Of a stretch of DNA of 64,000 nucleotides, positions 34,150 to 47,068 are shown piece by piece. The stretch is from Linanthus parryae (lineage: Eukaryota; Streptophyta; Magnoliopsida; Ericales; Polemoniaceae), in assembly GCA_023055425.1 (NCBI GenBank), contig JALGPY010000008.1:9558501-9622500 (forward strand). Direction: 5' to 3'. Under the pieces are notes generated by a model. That model saw only the letters and a program-made list of their open reading frames with translations, had not been told where the DNA came from and did not search any database. The position numbers were made by a program, and so were the translations under genes. Each line of letters begins with the position of its first letter. The first letter of the stretch is position 1.

Positions 34150-36420
34150 AAAGGTAATTGGAAATCAAGGAAAGATGATAGATTTTTTTTGGATAGTCAC
34201 TTAACCCCAAAAAGTATATATTACTACCATGCCGTCACGTTCTTCCTACTTAGACTTTTTCACCGGTAACCATGTCCCTTTAACTCGGTGATTTGGATAG
34301 CAAAATGATGAAATATGTTGGTAATCTTTTCACTTTTTGCTCCGCAATACAATGAAAATATTATCAAATTCTTGCATCGTCTTGATAATCTAATTTCCTG
34401 GGTGACCCTGATAGATAGTGATAAAATATATAGTAGCAAGAACCCGGTTGAACCGAGATAGTAGTGTTTTACATATTTTAGTTTCCTGCTGTTAATTTCT
34501 TTTTTTCAGTGATGAAATGTAAATTCACATTTTAAGGTTCCAAAAAACAAAGTTGGCCAAATGTATCCCTGGTAGTACCCAGAGTTTGAACTTAGACTGG
34601 ATACTCATGCTTTCAATTGAAGCAATCAAGTACCATATCATTCATTTTGTTGCAAGCAGGTACCCTCTGTTCACTTTTCATCTTGGATGAAATTTGATAA
34701 AATGCAATTTTACCATTACCAGATGAAGTAAGTATTTACCCAAACTTTATTTTCATTGCAAATAAGTACCCTTGATTAAATTTCTCCTTTCTTAGACCAA
34801 AATTTATGAATAGACAATTTGACCCTTAATTCTCACCCCTAAATTTGGCTAAGTTAGTCTATCTGAAACCCTAGTTCAGTTGAGTTGTCTACGACACTAA
34901 ATTAGAAATTTTACATTTCTTCTGGTCAATCACTCAATTCTTGAAATAGGACATGACATCATGTCTCTGTGACAGTTTCATAACATATGAGAATTGTTTC
35001 TATCTGGACTTAAAACTGACGAACCAGGCTAGAGTAGGGACTGAAATGCAAATTAGTCTAATTGAGGGTACTTAAACTTGAGACTTACTAGACAATTTGG
35101 AGACTTAGTAACTCATGAGACTGGCCTACTAGGCGTAACTTGGTGGTTCATGAACATATAGGGTCTGTACCAATAAGACTGGGACTTTCGGGCCAAGATA
35201 GACCTTATGGGCTAGACCGTTAGCAAGATACTTGTGCATGTATCATACCTCACTAATGAAGACATGTACTAATAAGTATTTACACACTTGTATGCGTAGA
35301 GGTTGTCGGGATAAACAATCAGCATCGCTGGTCAGGAGTACTAGGCAGGCTATCAGGTAAGCATATGAATGCTTATGTTTTAGTGTTGGACTAGATATAT
35401 GTGTGTATCTATGTGTAAGAGGTGGAATTTTCATGGAATAATTAAAAGGCATATCATGTGCATCTATATATTCACATAGAACATGTGAGTATGGGTATTG
35501 TTCATGCTGGTCTTGAAAACTTGTTTAAGAATTAATTCATTTTATCCTAAACCTCTATATTGTCATTAGAGTCTCCGGACGTGTAACTGTAGCGGTGGCA
35601 GACACTCATGGACCCTGTCTACATGCTTTTGAGTCGGTTCATTGCTAGCTCCCGACTGTAGGCAACTAGTACAACTCTCTTGGACTGACGATCCGCTAGG
35701 GGTATGCACACTTAATGTCTAGTTTGTCTTAACGGAATAATGGGTACATGAATGGGGAACTGAATAAGGAATTTTCGTAACTGTGTTTAACAGATAATTA
35801 TAATTACTGGTATACCATTCTCTTTACTATTTGATGTGATCGGGACATATATATGCTTTACAAGCACATGTTATACGTATTCAAAACCGTATACATTTAT
35901 TTCCTCATGAAGTCTACTTTGTTAATTATAAATTGATGGTGTGACGTCACTGCCTTTTATACTTGGCATGTGAGAACGCGGGAGACTGGAAAGTAGGCCA
36001 TCACTTAGAAGTTGTCACATCGGTATTTGCAAGCTACAGTAGTAAGTTTCTTTTAAGTTTCAGTTTCTCTAATTTTATCATGTAACAGAACCGTTGGGAT
36101 TATACTCCTTGCTGAGCATTTCTTTTCTTAGCGGAGGACATATCCGAAGAGTCTGAGAGATCCAAGTGTAGTTCTCCAGCACTCTAGGATTGGGGTGTTC
36201 CACTACTCCCTGTTAAACGATGCCGGATAACAACTATTTCATCTATCTCTCGATCGTGCAATGTTGCATAACAATTAACTGTGTCTCCTCTCGGTTCTCC
36301 ATCTCCAACTGATGTGCTCTAATTTCCTAACGGTATTTTAGTCACCAGTCCTCTCACTTCTCGACTCCTTGACGAAACCTCTAATACAACTGAATTTAGT
36401 CACACATGGCTACTGATACT
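34141..36420. other. Unassigned AT-rich sequence, probably retrotransposon-derived
   Basis: No ORF longer than 85 aa. The stretch around 35940-36190 (gtgacgtcac..., then ccgttgggattatactccttgctgagca) resembles the 3' non-coding part of plant gypsy elements. I found no matching LTR pair or domain, so this is only a suggestion. Confidence 0.3.
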
Positions 36421-36424
36421 CACT

Positions 36425-36650
36425 TCACATCTCGGTTCAATAATAATGTCAAGCATGAGCAATGGCAATGTCGTAGTAAATAGCGAGTAGTTCAACTTTT
36501 AATGACGAAGAAGCTCCATGCTGAGCACATAAAGGTATAAGAAGATGTCTGCTCCATAAACTTGTAAGTTTCTATCATTCTCGGCTGGGAGCTGATCTTG
36601 AAGGAGATTTGATGATAAATGGTATAGAGGAACTCGAGGGGGGGGGGGCG
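36425..36650 (+). repeat. Copy of the F-box unit 3' flank (unit 1), paralogous to 40,545-41,230
   Basis: Both places share gagcaatggcaatgtc-type sequence followed by tagtaaatagcgagt, tttatgacgaagaag, ctgagcac, and ctatcattctc-gttgggagc-gat-ttgaagga. This marks the end of segmental unit 1 and shows that the duplicated unit extends well beyond the F-box gene. Confidence 0.75.
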
Positions 36651-37214
36651 CTAGACGTGTTGACACCCATTTCTTAGCCCAAGCCTGAGTTGTGTCGACG
36701 CTGCCCAAGCCCAGCCCAATAGCATTGACACCCTGTCCAAACTCAAATTCGTACAAATTAATTTGGGTTCATGCTGGATTCGGACTAGTACATGACACTT
36801 ACTAACTTTCTTAATCACAATAGCATAATAAATTATACGTGAAAAAAAAATCAACTAGTTCAAGAACAAAAATATGATTAAAAAACACCGCAAATAATCA
36901 AAAGAAAATATGGGTAGTTGTATGCCCCAGTATATTGTCTTTTTTATTTCTTCTATGTATTGAAATCTCTACTACAAAAAAGAGTGAAACACCTATTTTG
37001 GCTAACCACTAAAAGTATTTTTTCACTTGAAGTGTTTCCGACATTTTACAACATCTCAAAAGTACCCTTGAATTAATTTTTTAAACTAATTGACCAATCT
37101 AATTATCTATCTGTTCTTTTTTGCATTACTGAAGTTATCTGTATCTTTTTCTTATTGCAATTACTATTTTAATATACTCCTCAATTTTAGTTTCATAGGC
37201 AGTTAAAAAAGAAT

Positions 37215-37539
37215 CCAATGCATAATACAAACTACAAAGTACTAAAATAAGAGTATGATTGAAATATCCAACCACGCTCATAAGTTGATAAGAACTTAAT
37301 TTTGTCCAGTGTTCGTCGAAAGTGGGCGAAACCAAGCAACGATAACAATTTTGAATATGGTTGTGGTGGCCTTCTTGAAATGTAGGAAGAATTCCGTAAT
37401 AGTAAAAAAGTCTAGAGAGCAATAGTTTTGGGGATTCACCGTCACCAAGCCCGCTACTTCCCATGAGTGGACAAAGAAAAATTGAAGTATCTGGATGTTT
37501 GTTTGAGAGAACAAGAGAAAAAATTTGAAAGGGAGAGTG

Positions 37540-37628
<89 letters not shown>

Positions 37629-37840
37629 GCTTGATGATACAGTGTATTAACACTTTCTTGAGACGAGTAAGTATTAATATCTTTTAAAGAGACCCCCCAT
37701 CAATTACGAGGATGTAAAGTGCAATCATACAAAAGTACGGGGTAGTCGTGTGTCATTATAGTTAAACACAAGGGTGCATTGTGTCTTTCACCCCATTAAT
37801 AAATGGGGGTTAGGGTTTTCACAATCCCTGCCTTTCCTCT
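37215..37840 (+). repeat. Upstream flank of F-box gene 2 with (ATT)n tract
   Basis: Homologous to 5281-6290 but lacking the domain V insert. An ATT/TTA trinucleotide tract of about 29 repeats occupies 37540-37628. The leader just before the gene (ttagggttttc, 37810-37820) is the unoccupied equivalent of the large MULE target site. Confidence 0.8.
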
Positions 37841-37915
37841 CGTTCTCTCTCACTCACTGTGAGCGAGAAACCAGATTTTCATAATCCCTAAATTCTGATG
37901 AAAGGTTTCATCAGA

Positions 37916-39025
37916 ATGGGCACTGATACAGGCGATCAGAATAGTCACAGTCGGGATTGGTCCAGTCTCGCTTACGATCTCATAGACCACATATTCAGAA
38001 GGTACTTACCTTTCTCGGATTTGCTCCGTTGCCGAAACGTCTGCACATCATGGCGCTATGTTTCCCACACCATCGTCAAATCTTCCACACTGAATTCCCC
38101 CGTTTTGGCTCTCCCCAAGCGTTACGTTTCCCAGCAGATCATCTCTTCCTATGAAGAAACCTCCTACTTATTCTTGGATGACGATCTTTGTGATCCGACT
38201 AGGTGGTGCAGTTTCTTTAACCCTGTAGCTTGCGAATTGTATCCACTCAGCGAAAAATCAAAACAGCTACTAGAAGACAGGTCCTTCCTTGGAACATCAA
38301 AAGGGTGGGCTTTATTCAAACGAAATGTTGTTGATGATTTGGTCATGTTCAATGCTCCAACCGGCACGTGCATTCGAATGCCTTGCTCCCGAATTGCTTC
38401 GATATGTATCAATAAAGCTGTTTTGTGGGGTGGTGACCCAATTTGGGACATCAAGAGCCTTGGCATTGTGGCTATTACAGATATTTGCGATATCTCTTTT
38501 GCGGCCATACGGGGAGACAAAAGCTTTCACTATACCCTCCCTTATATACATCCTTATGATGTTATATACTTTAATGGATTGGTGTATGGGGTTTTTGGCA
38601 AGGGCGTTATTCAAGCTTGGGATTGTAATCATGTTATCGGTAGCTTTGGGGAACTTACTCCTACTAAGGTAGAGCATTACCTGCCGAGCTTCAATCCCGG
38701 AAAGGAGTTGGCTTTGGGTTCCCAGTTGCGTTTGGTTGATTTGTCAGGCGAGCTATGGCTTGTTTCAAAACCAGGATTTCGAATTGCCAGCAAACTTGGA
38801 GTCTACAAGCTCGATTTCAAGGAAAGGAAATGGGTCGATATGGACTCATTGGGCGACTTGGTTGTAGTTTTGTACAAGAATCAGAGTATCGCGTTCTCAC
38901 CATTGGGCCATTCAAAGTACAAGAGGAATTGTGTATATTTTGAAGACTATGAGACATTTTCTTCTCCTTGTTGCATGTATGCTTACAACTTGGAGGATGG
39001 CTCCATCGCAAAGTTTCATTTGTGA
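37916..39025 (+). CDS. F-box protein with DUF295 propeller, gene 2 (369 aa)
   Basis: Single exon. F-box at about residues 13-52 (RDWSSLAYDLIDHIFRRYLPFSDLLRCRNVCTSWR). DUF295 motifs follow: CSFFNPVACELYPLS, TSKGWALF, MFNAPTGTCIRMP, VLWGGDPI, YFNGLVYGVFGKGVIQAWD, PTKVEHYLPSFNPGKEL, ELWLVSKPGF, KLGVYKLDFKERKWVDMDSLGDLVV and AYNLEDGS. An in-frame ATG six codons upstream (37898) exists, but 37916 aligns with the starts of genes 1 and 3. It should act as a substrate receptor of an SCF ubiquitin ligase; the substrate is unknown. This unit has the least disturbed promoter of the plus-strand set. Confidence 0.88.
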   Translation: MGTDTGDQNSHSRDWSSLAYDLIDHIFRRYLPFSDLLRCRNVCTSWRYVSHTIVKSSTLNSPVLALPKRYVSQQIISSYEETSYLFLDDDLCDPTRWCSFFNPVACELYPLSEKSKQLLEDRSFLGTSKGWALFKRNVVDDLVMFNAPTGTCIRMPCSRIASICINKAVLWGGDPIWDIKSLGIVAITDICDISFAAIRGDKSFHYTLPYIHPYDVIYFNGLVYGVFGKGVIQAWDCNHVIGSFGELTPTKVEHYLPSFNPGKELALGSQLRLVDLSGELWLVSKPGFRIASKLGVYKLDFKERKWVDMDSLGDLVVVLYKNQSIAFSPLGHSKYKRNCVYFEDYETFSSPCCMYAYNLEDGSIAKFHL

Positions 39026-39184
39026 ATGCTCTTATAAAGCATGATTGGTACGTAGCACAAACATGGTAGTAGTTACATACTTGCATATATTTATGTTTTC
39101 TCCTGCAGTAATTTGAATTATTCTCGTGAAGCTGGTTTTCTTGTTACCTTTCTGTTTGGGACTTATTCTAATGACCCTTACTAG

Positions 39185-39367
39185 TTACCCTTCTCTCATA
39201 TTCGGGCTCAGCTTTTCTACAGACCTCCGGAGACCGAGTTGTACAAGGGTCAGTCCATTTCTTTCTTGCCTATGGACCCTTTAAAATACAAGAAGAGTTC
39301 TGTATGTTTTGATGACCACGACTGGATAGGAACAAGGGCTCATTTCATCTACGTTTACGATCTGTGA
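39185..39367 (+). pseudogene. Extra partial F-box 3' end after gene 2
   Basis: The frame encodes QSISFLPMDPLKYKKSSVCF and then HFIYVYDL, a second copy of the last propeller strands, without start or F-box. Confidence 0.65.
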
Positions 39368-40736
39368 AAGAATGTGAATGTTCTTGAGTGTTCTGGATAG
39401 AGTCTGAGTTTTGTTTTTCTTCAACATGATTGATTGCTCCATTTGATTTTTTGTTAGGTCCTTCTATGTTAGTTTGCAGTAACTAAATTTTTTGGAAGGC
39501 GATTAAGAATATTTACGGAAGCTGGAAGGGCATTCTTTTTGTTTCCTTTGAGTTGAACAGTTTTCTTATAGAATGCTTTTTTTTCTGGTTGTGTGTTTCT
39601 TTTGCATATGGGACAAACCATATTAGAGACCTAATATTAGTTTACTTTATTTCCAGTTAAGGGGTGATTCCCTACGATTCCAAGACGTGCGGTGATGATG
39701 CGGTTGGAACCGAGTGTCTTGAATTGAGTCAGGCAAAAGACAACCCTGGTCTATATCATGAGTTGACAGTCAATCATATAAGTTGCATATTTGATTTATA
39801 GCTATGGCTTGCTTCTAAACTGTGGTTTGTGATTAAAAATATTCTTTGGGTTCTCAAGCTCCTATTCAAACAATTGTTGCTTCTTAATCACAATGTTGAA
39901 TCACTAGCAAACGAGCTTTGCTTTTGTGTAGAAATCTCCAGTGCTTTTCATTCTAGCCTCAGGAGCTTTGATTTTGTGTAGGAATCATGTTTATTTTGAG
40001 GTTATGAGGACTATATGAAAAGGTCATCTGTTATATATGCTTTTTGTAGAACTTGAAGGATGGTTCTGTTAATTCCAAAACTAAACAAGGTTAATTTGTC
40101 AAGAACTTGAAAGTTTCTTGAAGGTGATTGGTGGATGACATGCGTTTGATCATATATTAAAAGAGAAATTCCAATAAATGTATACAATTATATTAATCAT
40201 ACAAAGACAAGCCTGCCGTTAAGGATGAAACCAACTAATACATGGCTAAAGGCTTGAGAATCTACTATGGAATAAGAATAAAAAACAGCAGGACTATAGA
40301 GCCAGATATGTACAGTATATATTTAAATATGACACCAAAGAGGGTTCAGAGACAAGTGAAGCACATACAAATGGCTCCTTTGCTAAGTCCTTACGCTACC
40401 TCCGATTACTAAACTGAACAAAAGGCGAGATTGGTTGTCTCATGATGAAATATTAGTGTAACTTCGCGTGGCTCTCATGTGGATGCATAGAATGAAGATC
40501 AACGAGACTGTGAAAATAGTAATACAATGGAAGTGTAAAACATGATCAATGGCAATGTCTTAGTAAATAGCGAGTGGACATATGTTTTTACAACGTTGGT
40601 TGTTAAAGTTCCTGTTATCATGTTATATGGCTGAAATTTATTTGGTCCACGTGGGAAACAAAACTAGAACTTGTCTATTTAAATTGAAACTAATTTAAAA
40701 TGTAATTAAGAAATTGGCTGTTTGAATTAATAATAA

Positions 40737-40833
40737 TGAACTAATTTCAATTAGTATCAATTCTAATAGTCATTGATACTAATTTCAATTAGTATCAATT
40801 CTAATAGTAATGAACTAATTTCAATTAGTATCA
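40737..40833. repeat. Minisatellite with aatttcaattagtatc core
   Basis: A 30-40-base motif (actaatttcaattagtatcaattctaatagt, shown here in two parts: actaatttcaattagtat and caattctaatagt) recurs about three to four times with small changes. The core is partly self-complementary. Confidence 0.75.
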
Positions 40834-41563
40834 CATCTGTACTGATGTATCTTTTAGTTGGGCTATTTTATGCCCCAATAGCTTGTACCAATTATGGGCT
40901 CAGGACTATGCCCAATAATAATAAAAGTACAGGCTTTTGTTCAAAAAAAATGTTCAAATTTTACTTGCCATATGGGCCGACAAATTTCAGCCACATAACA
41001 AGGCAACAAGAGCTCCTGCAACCAATGTGTAAGAAAATGCGTGTTAGTTATAACTTTTTATGACGAAGAAGGTCAATCCTGAGCACGGAAAGGTATAGAA
41101 GGTCTCTACTCATGAAAAGAGAGACCATTGTGACTCTTAAAGGGGAAAACGACATCCATGCTCCATCAACTTGCAAGCTGCTATCATTCTCTGTTGGGAG
41201 CAGATGTTGAAGGACATCTGCTGGGCGCTAATGAGAAATGTAATGTATCTTATCGTAGGACATAAAATTTCCCTCCACGTCTGAGTGGTGAGCCACCAGA
41301 GCAAGGTGAAATATTCGGATATAGATCTAGACAAGATAGTGATATGGTGGTGAAGTATATAGAAAACAACATTGAGATATTGAAATAAAATAAAAGATAG
41401 TGATATGGAGGTGATTTCAATTTAACTCCAGATGTGTAAGCCAATATAGTCCTAACGAGAAAAAACTTTACTCTGTTTTGACCTAGTTCTCCGAGACACT
41501 CGAAGCTAACAGGAGGTGATCCTCTGGTTCCTAGTTCTACACGAAACCCTAAACAGATGTTCG

Positions 41564-42772
41564 ATGCAGAACGATAACCAGGAAACGACGGAAAAGTTAA
41601 GATCGACAATGGAGGAAGTACATGGAACTCCATACACGGCGGAAGGCAGGCGAAGTTTTTTCGACGACGAATACTATGCAGAGGCGTTGAAACCCTTCGA
41701 ACACAGCCTTCTCGGCACTTTCTTGATCCCTGAAAGGATGAAATCCTGGGCTATGAAGATTCTTTTCAGGCGGATTTGGATGGAGGGAGACAAAGTCAAG
41801 ATCATCGAGCCAAAACCAAACAGATTTGTTTTCAGCTTCCCCGGCCATGAATCGAAGGAGCGAGTCTTAGCGGGTGGCCCCTGGGTGTTTGATGGCAATA
41901 AACTCTTACTACAACCCTGGGATGCTAGTTTGAGGGAGGAAAAAGCAGTTTTTGCCAGTATGGATGTATGGGTCCAACTGGTAAGTTTACCATCGTTTCT
42001 GTTTGGAACTGAAGACACGAGAAAGATTGCTAGCAAGCTGGGTCCGGTTATTAACACATACAGCCGCATCATGTCAGGCAAATATGGAGATTATATTCGA
42101 TTCCGTGTCAAAATCTCAGCGGAAAAGCCATTACTTAGGGGCGGATTCATCAATGTCAGGGGTGAAAGAAGATGGGTTGATTACAAGTATGAAAGAGTTC
42201 CCAATGTCTGCTCATGGTGTGGTATGATGAATCACTATAGTAGAGATTGTGGAGCAATTTCCGTTGAAGCCAAACAAACATCCACTCCACGGTACGGTAA
42301 CTGGCTCACCTACAAGCCACCTCCTAGGAAGAAGTTGCCTGCGAAAGAACCAGCTGATCCCCCTAAGGATGACGAGGGAAACCTCCCAAGTAATGAAGAT
42401 TTGATCTCCTCGGAAGGTTCAGAAACTGACTTGGGGTCGGAAGAGGAGACAACGAATTCCGAGATGGAGGTTGAAGATGGTACTAAAGAAGACCTGACAT
42501 CGGGCCGAGGTATACAGATTCATGATAATCCATTGGGGGAAGAGGTTGCGAAGAACGATGATGCCAAAAGCACGACAGCAGACAAAAGAAAAGGGGTCAG
42601 GCTTGACTCCGAGGCCAAGCGAAGACAATCTGTGAGTTCGGGGAGTGTGAGAAATCCGATAACACCAAGGAAGCCAAAGGGCAAAAGGAAAAGCAGTGAA
42701 CCGGCACCTAACAGTCCTTCCTCGGACCCAAAAATCCCAAGGGCCCGTAGAACAAAGGGGGAAAACAAATAA
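41564..42772 (+). CDS. LINE ORF1: DUF4283-type RNA-binding protein with CCHC knuckle (402 aa)
   Basis: Open from the ATG at 41564. The N-terminal half has the DUF4283 pattern of plant LINE ORF1 (LLGTFLIPERMKSWAMKILFRRIW, then GGPWVFDGNKLLLQPWD and WVQLVSLPSFLF). A zinc knuckle CSWCGMMNHYSRDC follows at about residue 222. The C-terminal third is charged and disordered (Glu/Ser then Lys/Arg-rich). It should package LINE RNA. The upstream GTG-initiated extension is not used. Confidence 0.82.
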   Translation: MQNDNQETTEKLRSTMEEVHGTPYTAEGRRSFFDDEYYAEALKPFEHSLLGTFLIPERMKSWAMKILFRRIWMEGDKVKIIEPKPNRFVFSFPGHESKERVLAGGPWVFDGNKLLLQPWDASLREEKAVFASMDVWVQLVSLPSFLFGTEDTRKIASKLGPVINTYSRIMSGKYGDYIRFRVKISAEKPLLRGGFINVRGERRWVDYKYERVPNVCSWCGMMNHYSRDCGAISVEAKQTSTPRYGNWLTYKPPPRKKLPAKEPADPPKDDEGNLPSNEDLISSEGSETDLGSEEETTNSEMEVEDGTKEDLTSGRGIQIHDNPLGEEVAKNDDAKSTTADKRKGVRLDSEAKRRQSVSSGSVRNPITPRKPKGKRKSSEPAPNSPSSDPKIPRARRTKGENK

Positions 42773-42900
42773 GTGTCAATTGGAACAAAGATAACCAACA
42801 ACCCGGTTTTCGATACACGGATTCCAACAATGGAAGTGGGCGCCGAAAAGACCCTGAATGTGAGATTGGCACTGTCTGCTAAGCAGCACTGCCAGGCACA

Positions 42901-45900
42901 ATGAGTCTCCTAAGTTGGAACGTTCGGGGGCTTGGGAATCGCCGAAACGTTCTCTCTCTTTGCGACCTTGTTAGGAGGCGCAAACCCGCTTTAATTTTTG
43001 TTATGTAAACGAGATTGTATGCAAAGGATATGGAAGCTATTCGTCTCAGGCTGGGATTCGCAAACGGCTTCTATGTCGATTGCGACGATCGGACAGGTGG
43101 TTTGGGTATGTTATGGTCAGCTGAGATTTCTTTCTCTTTGATTAAATACTCAAAATTTCATATCCATGGCTGGGCTTGTTGGCTTGGGTCATCGGATAAC
43201 TGGGTCCTTTCGGGTTTGTACGGTGATCCAGTTCGTAGAGAACGGAAGCATTCTTGGAAATTGTTAAGGCGTTTGAATCCAAGAGTCCATCCGTGGTGCG
43301 TAGTTGGCGAATTCAACGCCATTTCCTCCCACGTCGACAAGGAAGGTGGAAGAGTAGTCACTTTCAGACATACGGAGGATTTTCAGCGAGTTATTAGCCA
43401 TCTACAGTTACGAGACTTAGGTTTCTTTGGTAACAAATTCACATAGGCAAATAATAGGCCTGACGAGGGCTCTATTCGAGAAAGGATTGATCGTGTTTTA
43501 GCTATGGATAGTTGGATAAACAAGTTTGGTAGGGGGCGGGTAAACCATCTTATTGCTGACACGTCAGATCATCTTCCGATTGAGTTGAGTGCAGACTCAA
43601 AGGAGGCAGCCCGAATTCATATTAAATGCCGTTTTACTTTGAAACGGTGTGGTTGAGGAAAGTTAGTTGCAAAGGAGTGGTAGAAGATAGATGGAAATCA
43701 GCTGATGACATCCCTCCTAAACTCGATACAGTGGCTAGAAATCTATCGAAGTGGAACAAGGTAGTCTTCGGTTCGATTAAAGGGAAGCTTCGGAAGTTGC
43801 GTGAGAAAGTATCAGCTCTCGGCAGTGGACAGCAAACTACTGCTGTGTTTGCCGAAACAAAATTTGCAAGGATGAGATTGCAAGAACTCTTGCGGATGAG
43901 GAAGTCCTTTGGCGTCAACGTTCGCGTATGCTTTGGTTAAAATATGGAGACAACAACACAAAGTACTTTCATCGCAAACCAAGTAAAAGGAGGGCTAGAA
44001 ACACAATAAAAGGTATTGAGAAAAACAATGGGGAGTGGACTGATGATGACCAAGAGATCGTGAGCACACTAACGGAGTACTTCTTTGAAATTTTTAAGAG
44101 TGGGAACCCACAACGAGGGGATATGGAGCTGCTTATTAGCCCGGTTGAAGAGCTCCTAAAAGGTGAGGATCGGGCGTACCTGGAGAGCCAATTCACTGAA
44201 GATGAGATCCTGCAGGCTCTCAAAGGTATGGCCCCTGAAAAGTCCCCGGGTCCGGACGGCTTCCCTCCTCTTTTCTATCAGAAGTTTTGGCCAGAGATTG
44301 GTAAGGATGTCACAGAAATCTGTTTGAAAGTACTGAGTGAAGGAGGTGACGTGAGTGCTTTCAACCATACCCTTATTACTCTTATTCCAAAGGTCAAACA
44401 GGTACGCAAAGTCTCTGATTTACGGCCAATATCTTTATGCTCCACAGTTTATAAAATTATCACGAAGGCGCTTGCCAACCGCTTAAAAACTGTTTTACAT
44501 TATACTATCTCTGAAAATCAGAGTGCTTTTGTGCCGGGGCGGCTCATCGGTGATAATATTTTGGCTGCGTTTGAGTTGATGCACACAATAAAAAGGCATA
44601 AAGGCCGGGTGGGAAGTGTTGCTTTAAAACTCGATATGAGTAAAGCTTACGACCGGGTGGAGTGGGATTACTTGAGAGCAATCATGGAACGTATGGGCTT
44701 TGGATTCAAGTGGATCAATGTGGTTATGAACTGTATTTCTTCGGCCTCGTACAGCGTATTAGTAAATGGCATAATCGAAGGTCACATAGTTCCGGAACGG
44801 GGCTTGCGGCAAGGCTGCCCCCTCTCTCCATATCTCTTTTGGTCAGCGAAAATTTATCTATAAGCGTGACATCTCTGGTACAAGAGGGTTCTATATCGAG
44901 CTTGGGCGCTTCCCGAGGTGGACCTGTAGTTTCGCATCTTTTCTTCGCCGACGATAGCTTGATTGTTACGAAAGCGACGACAGGAGAACTGGTCAATCTT
45001 TTACAATTGTTCCATTCTTATGAGAAAGCCTCTGGTCAAAATCTTAATTATCAAAAATGTGATGTAGTTTTCTCTAACAATGTGAGCAACCTTGATCAGC
45101 AATGTTTTACAGGTCTTCTTGGAGTTCAAAGGGTGGACCAACATGATTGCTATTTGGGATTACCGTCCTCGTTTGGAAGACATAAATATGCAAACTTTCA
45201 AAGAATTATTGAACGGGTCAGCGTTAATCTCAAAGGTTGGAAGGAGAAAACTCTCTCGGTGGCGGGGAAGGAGATACTGATAAAAGCGATAGCACAAGCA
45301 ATCTATAACTATGCTCTGAGTTGCTTTTTACTACCGAAAAGAGTCTGTGATGATATTGAGAAGCTGATTAGAGATTTCTGGTGGGGAGACACAACGGAGA
45401 AAAGAAAGACACATTGGGTGAATTGGGATGCGATGAAGGAAGAAAAACATAGGGGGGTCTCGGGTTCAGAGATTTACATAGCTTCAATCTCGCGATGCTC
45501 GCGAAGCAAGCTTGGAGACTTATTCAGCAGCCTAACAGTCTCCTTAGGCGTCTCCTTAAACACAAGTACTTTGCCAACAGTACTATTCTGGACATCAAAG
45601 TTGCTGACTCAAACAGCTATGCCTTCAAAGGAATCTTGGCGGCCAGAGACCTTCTCTCGTGTGGACTCATGTGGCGTGTTGGTGATGGCACCCAAATAAA
45701 CCCGTTCCACGACAGGTGGCTCCCACGTCCGAACAGTTACAAGGTAATCACCCCTGCCCCCGAGGTAGTTACTCTAAAAGTCTCTGACTTTATCCAAGAG
45801 GGAGCGTGGAATGAAAGGAAGCTTATAAATCACTTGTGGGATATGAACGTCAAGAGATTATGAAAGTTCCAATATCAGCTGCAGGAACTCAAGACACTCT

Positions 45901-46993
45901 CTATTGGCAGTACTCAGATACGGGAGTGTATACGGTGACCACAGGATACAAACTTCATAGGGAGATTTCAACGGAACTAACAGAGAGCTCCTCGGGTCTT
46001 AACCAGGTATGGTTAACAAACATCTGGAAGTTGAAGCTGCCGCGGAAAGTTTTATTCACGGTTTGGCGTCTATGGAAGGAATCTCTCCCGGTGGCAACAA
46101 GATTATGCAGACCTGGGTTACATGTCCCTTCGAGTTGTTGTCTATGCCACGACGACTCTGAAACGGAGTCCCATTTATTCATCAACTGCCCCTGGGTGAA
46201 TTCGGTTTGGCAAGCTGTCTTGGGTAGAAATTCAACGGAAGCTCCTTCACAAATGCTAAAGATTGGATCGAAAATATTTTCACAAAAGAAACCCTTCAGT
46301 ATAGACAGAGGCGGGTAGTAGGAGTTTGGGTACTTTAGTATATCCGAAACTCAATCCGATTCAGAGGTGAAGTATACACCCCTGAGGGCGCTATAGACAA
46401 ATTTTTTCATCAGCTGAATTGGTTCACTGATTCCAGGAATGGACTTACACACGCAGCTGAAGCTACGAAGTCGTTGGGGACTGTACGTTGGATTAAACCC
46501 CCGGAACGTTGGGTAAAACTCAACTGTGATGCAACAAAATTACAAGAACAGAGACTTGCAGGCTTGGGGTGCGTCCTTCGCGACTCAGAGGGTTTTTTTT
46601 GTCGCTGGAAAGCACAGTGGAACCCAGTACCATCAATCGGTGCTATTATTGGAGCTCAGAGCAGTGGCTATGGGGTTAGCAATGGCTTGTGATGCAGGGT
46701 GTGCGAGGATAGAAGTGGAGTCAGATTGTGCTGTCAAGTTGCTTCAAAGACAACAACAAGGCAAGATTGAGGTTGAAGTCTGCGAGGACATTGCGGAAGA
46801 GCTTGAGAGATGAAAACTTTTGTTACACGCTTTCACGGAGACTATGTTTTCACATGTAGGTCGTACAGGAAATGAGGCTGCACACTTATTTGCACGTAGG
46901 TCCCTTCAGTCCCGGTCCCCTCTACTCTACACGGAGAAACCCGATTGGGTTAGTCATGTACTTGTTTCTGATTTAGAGCCGTTGGGCGTCTAA
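42901..46993 (+). pseudogene. LINE ORF2 (endonuclease, reverse transcriptase, RNase H), inactivated
   Basis: The start is LLSWNVRGLGN, the endonuclease N-terminus. The first stop (TAA at 43006-43008) falls where the family has the catalytic Glu of the xxETR/K motif. A second stop at 43444 replaces the Trp of FTWANNR. Frame changes occur near 43625, 43900, 44840, 45460, 45850 and 46650. The reverse transcriptase part keeps PGPDGFPPLFYQKFW, ALKLDMSKAYDRVEWDYL, GLRQGCPLSPYLF and the FADDS catalytic loop. zf-RVT and an RNase H tail (KLNCDATKLQ..., then IEVESDCAVKLL) follow. Confidence 0.9.
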
Positions 46994-47068
46994 TTGAAAT
47001 ATTTTTCCTCACAAAAAAATATAGTCCTAATGATAGCTCGCCTTGAGTGTTCTTAGAAAATAGAAGCA

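Larger units (their letters stand above)
41456..47017 (+). mobile_element. L1-type LINE, near full length (5.56 kb)
   Basis: It carries ORF1 with a zinc knuckle, then ORF2 with endonuclease, reverse transcriptase, zf-RVT and RNase H regions in the usual plant L1 order, and ends in a short A run. A 13-bp duplication AATATAGTCCTAA flanks it exactly (41443-41455 and 47018-47030). ORF1 is open; ORF2 has several stops and frame changes, so the copy is inactive. It inserted into the 3' flank of F-box unit 2. Confidence 0.92.

Noticed and set aside
37135..37653. Poly-Asn protein
   Set aside because: It is the translation of the (ATT)n microsatellite in the F-box 2 upstream region.
38164..38677. Antisense genes opposite F-box gene 2
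   Set aside because: Long antisense frames mirror the coding bias of the F-box gene, and the same occurs opposite gene 1; there are no independent motifs.
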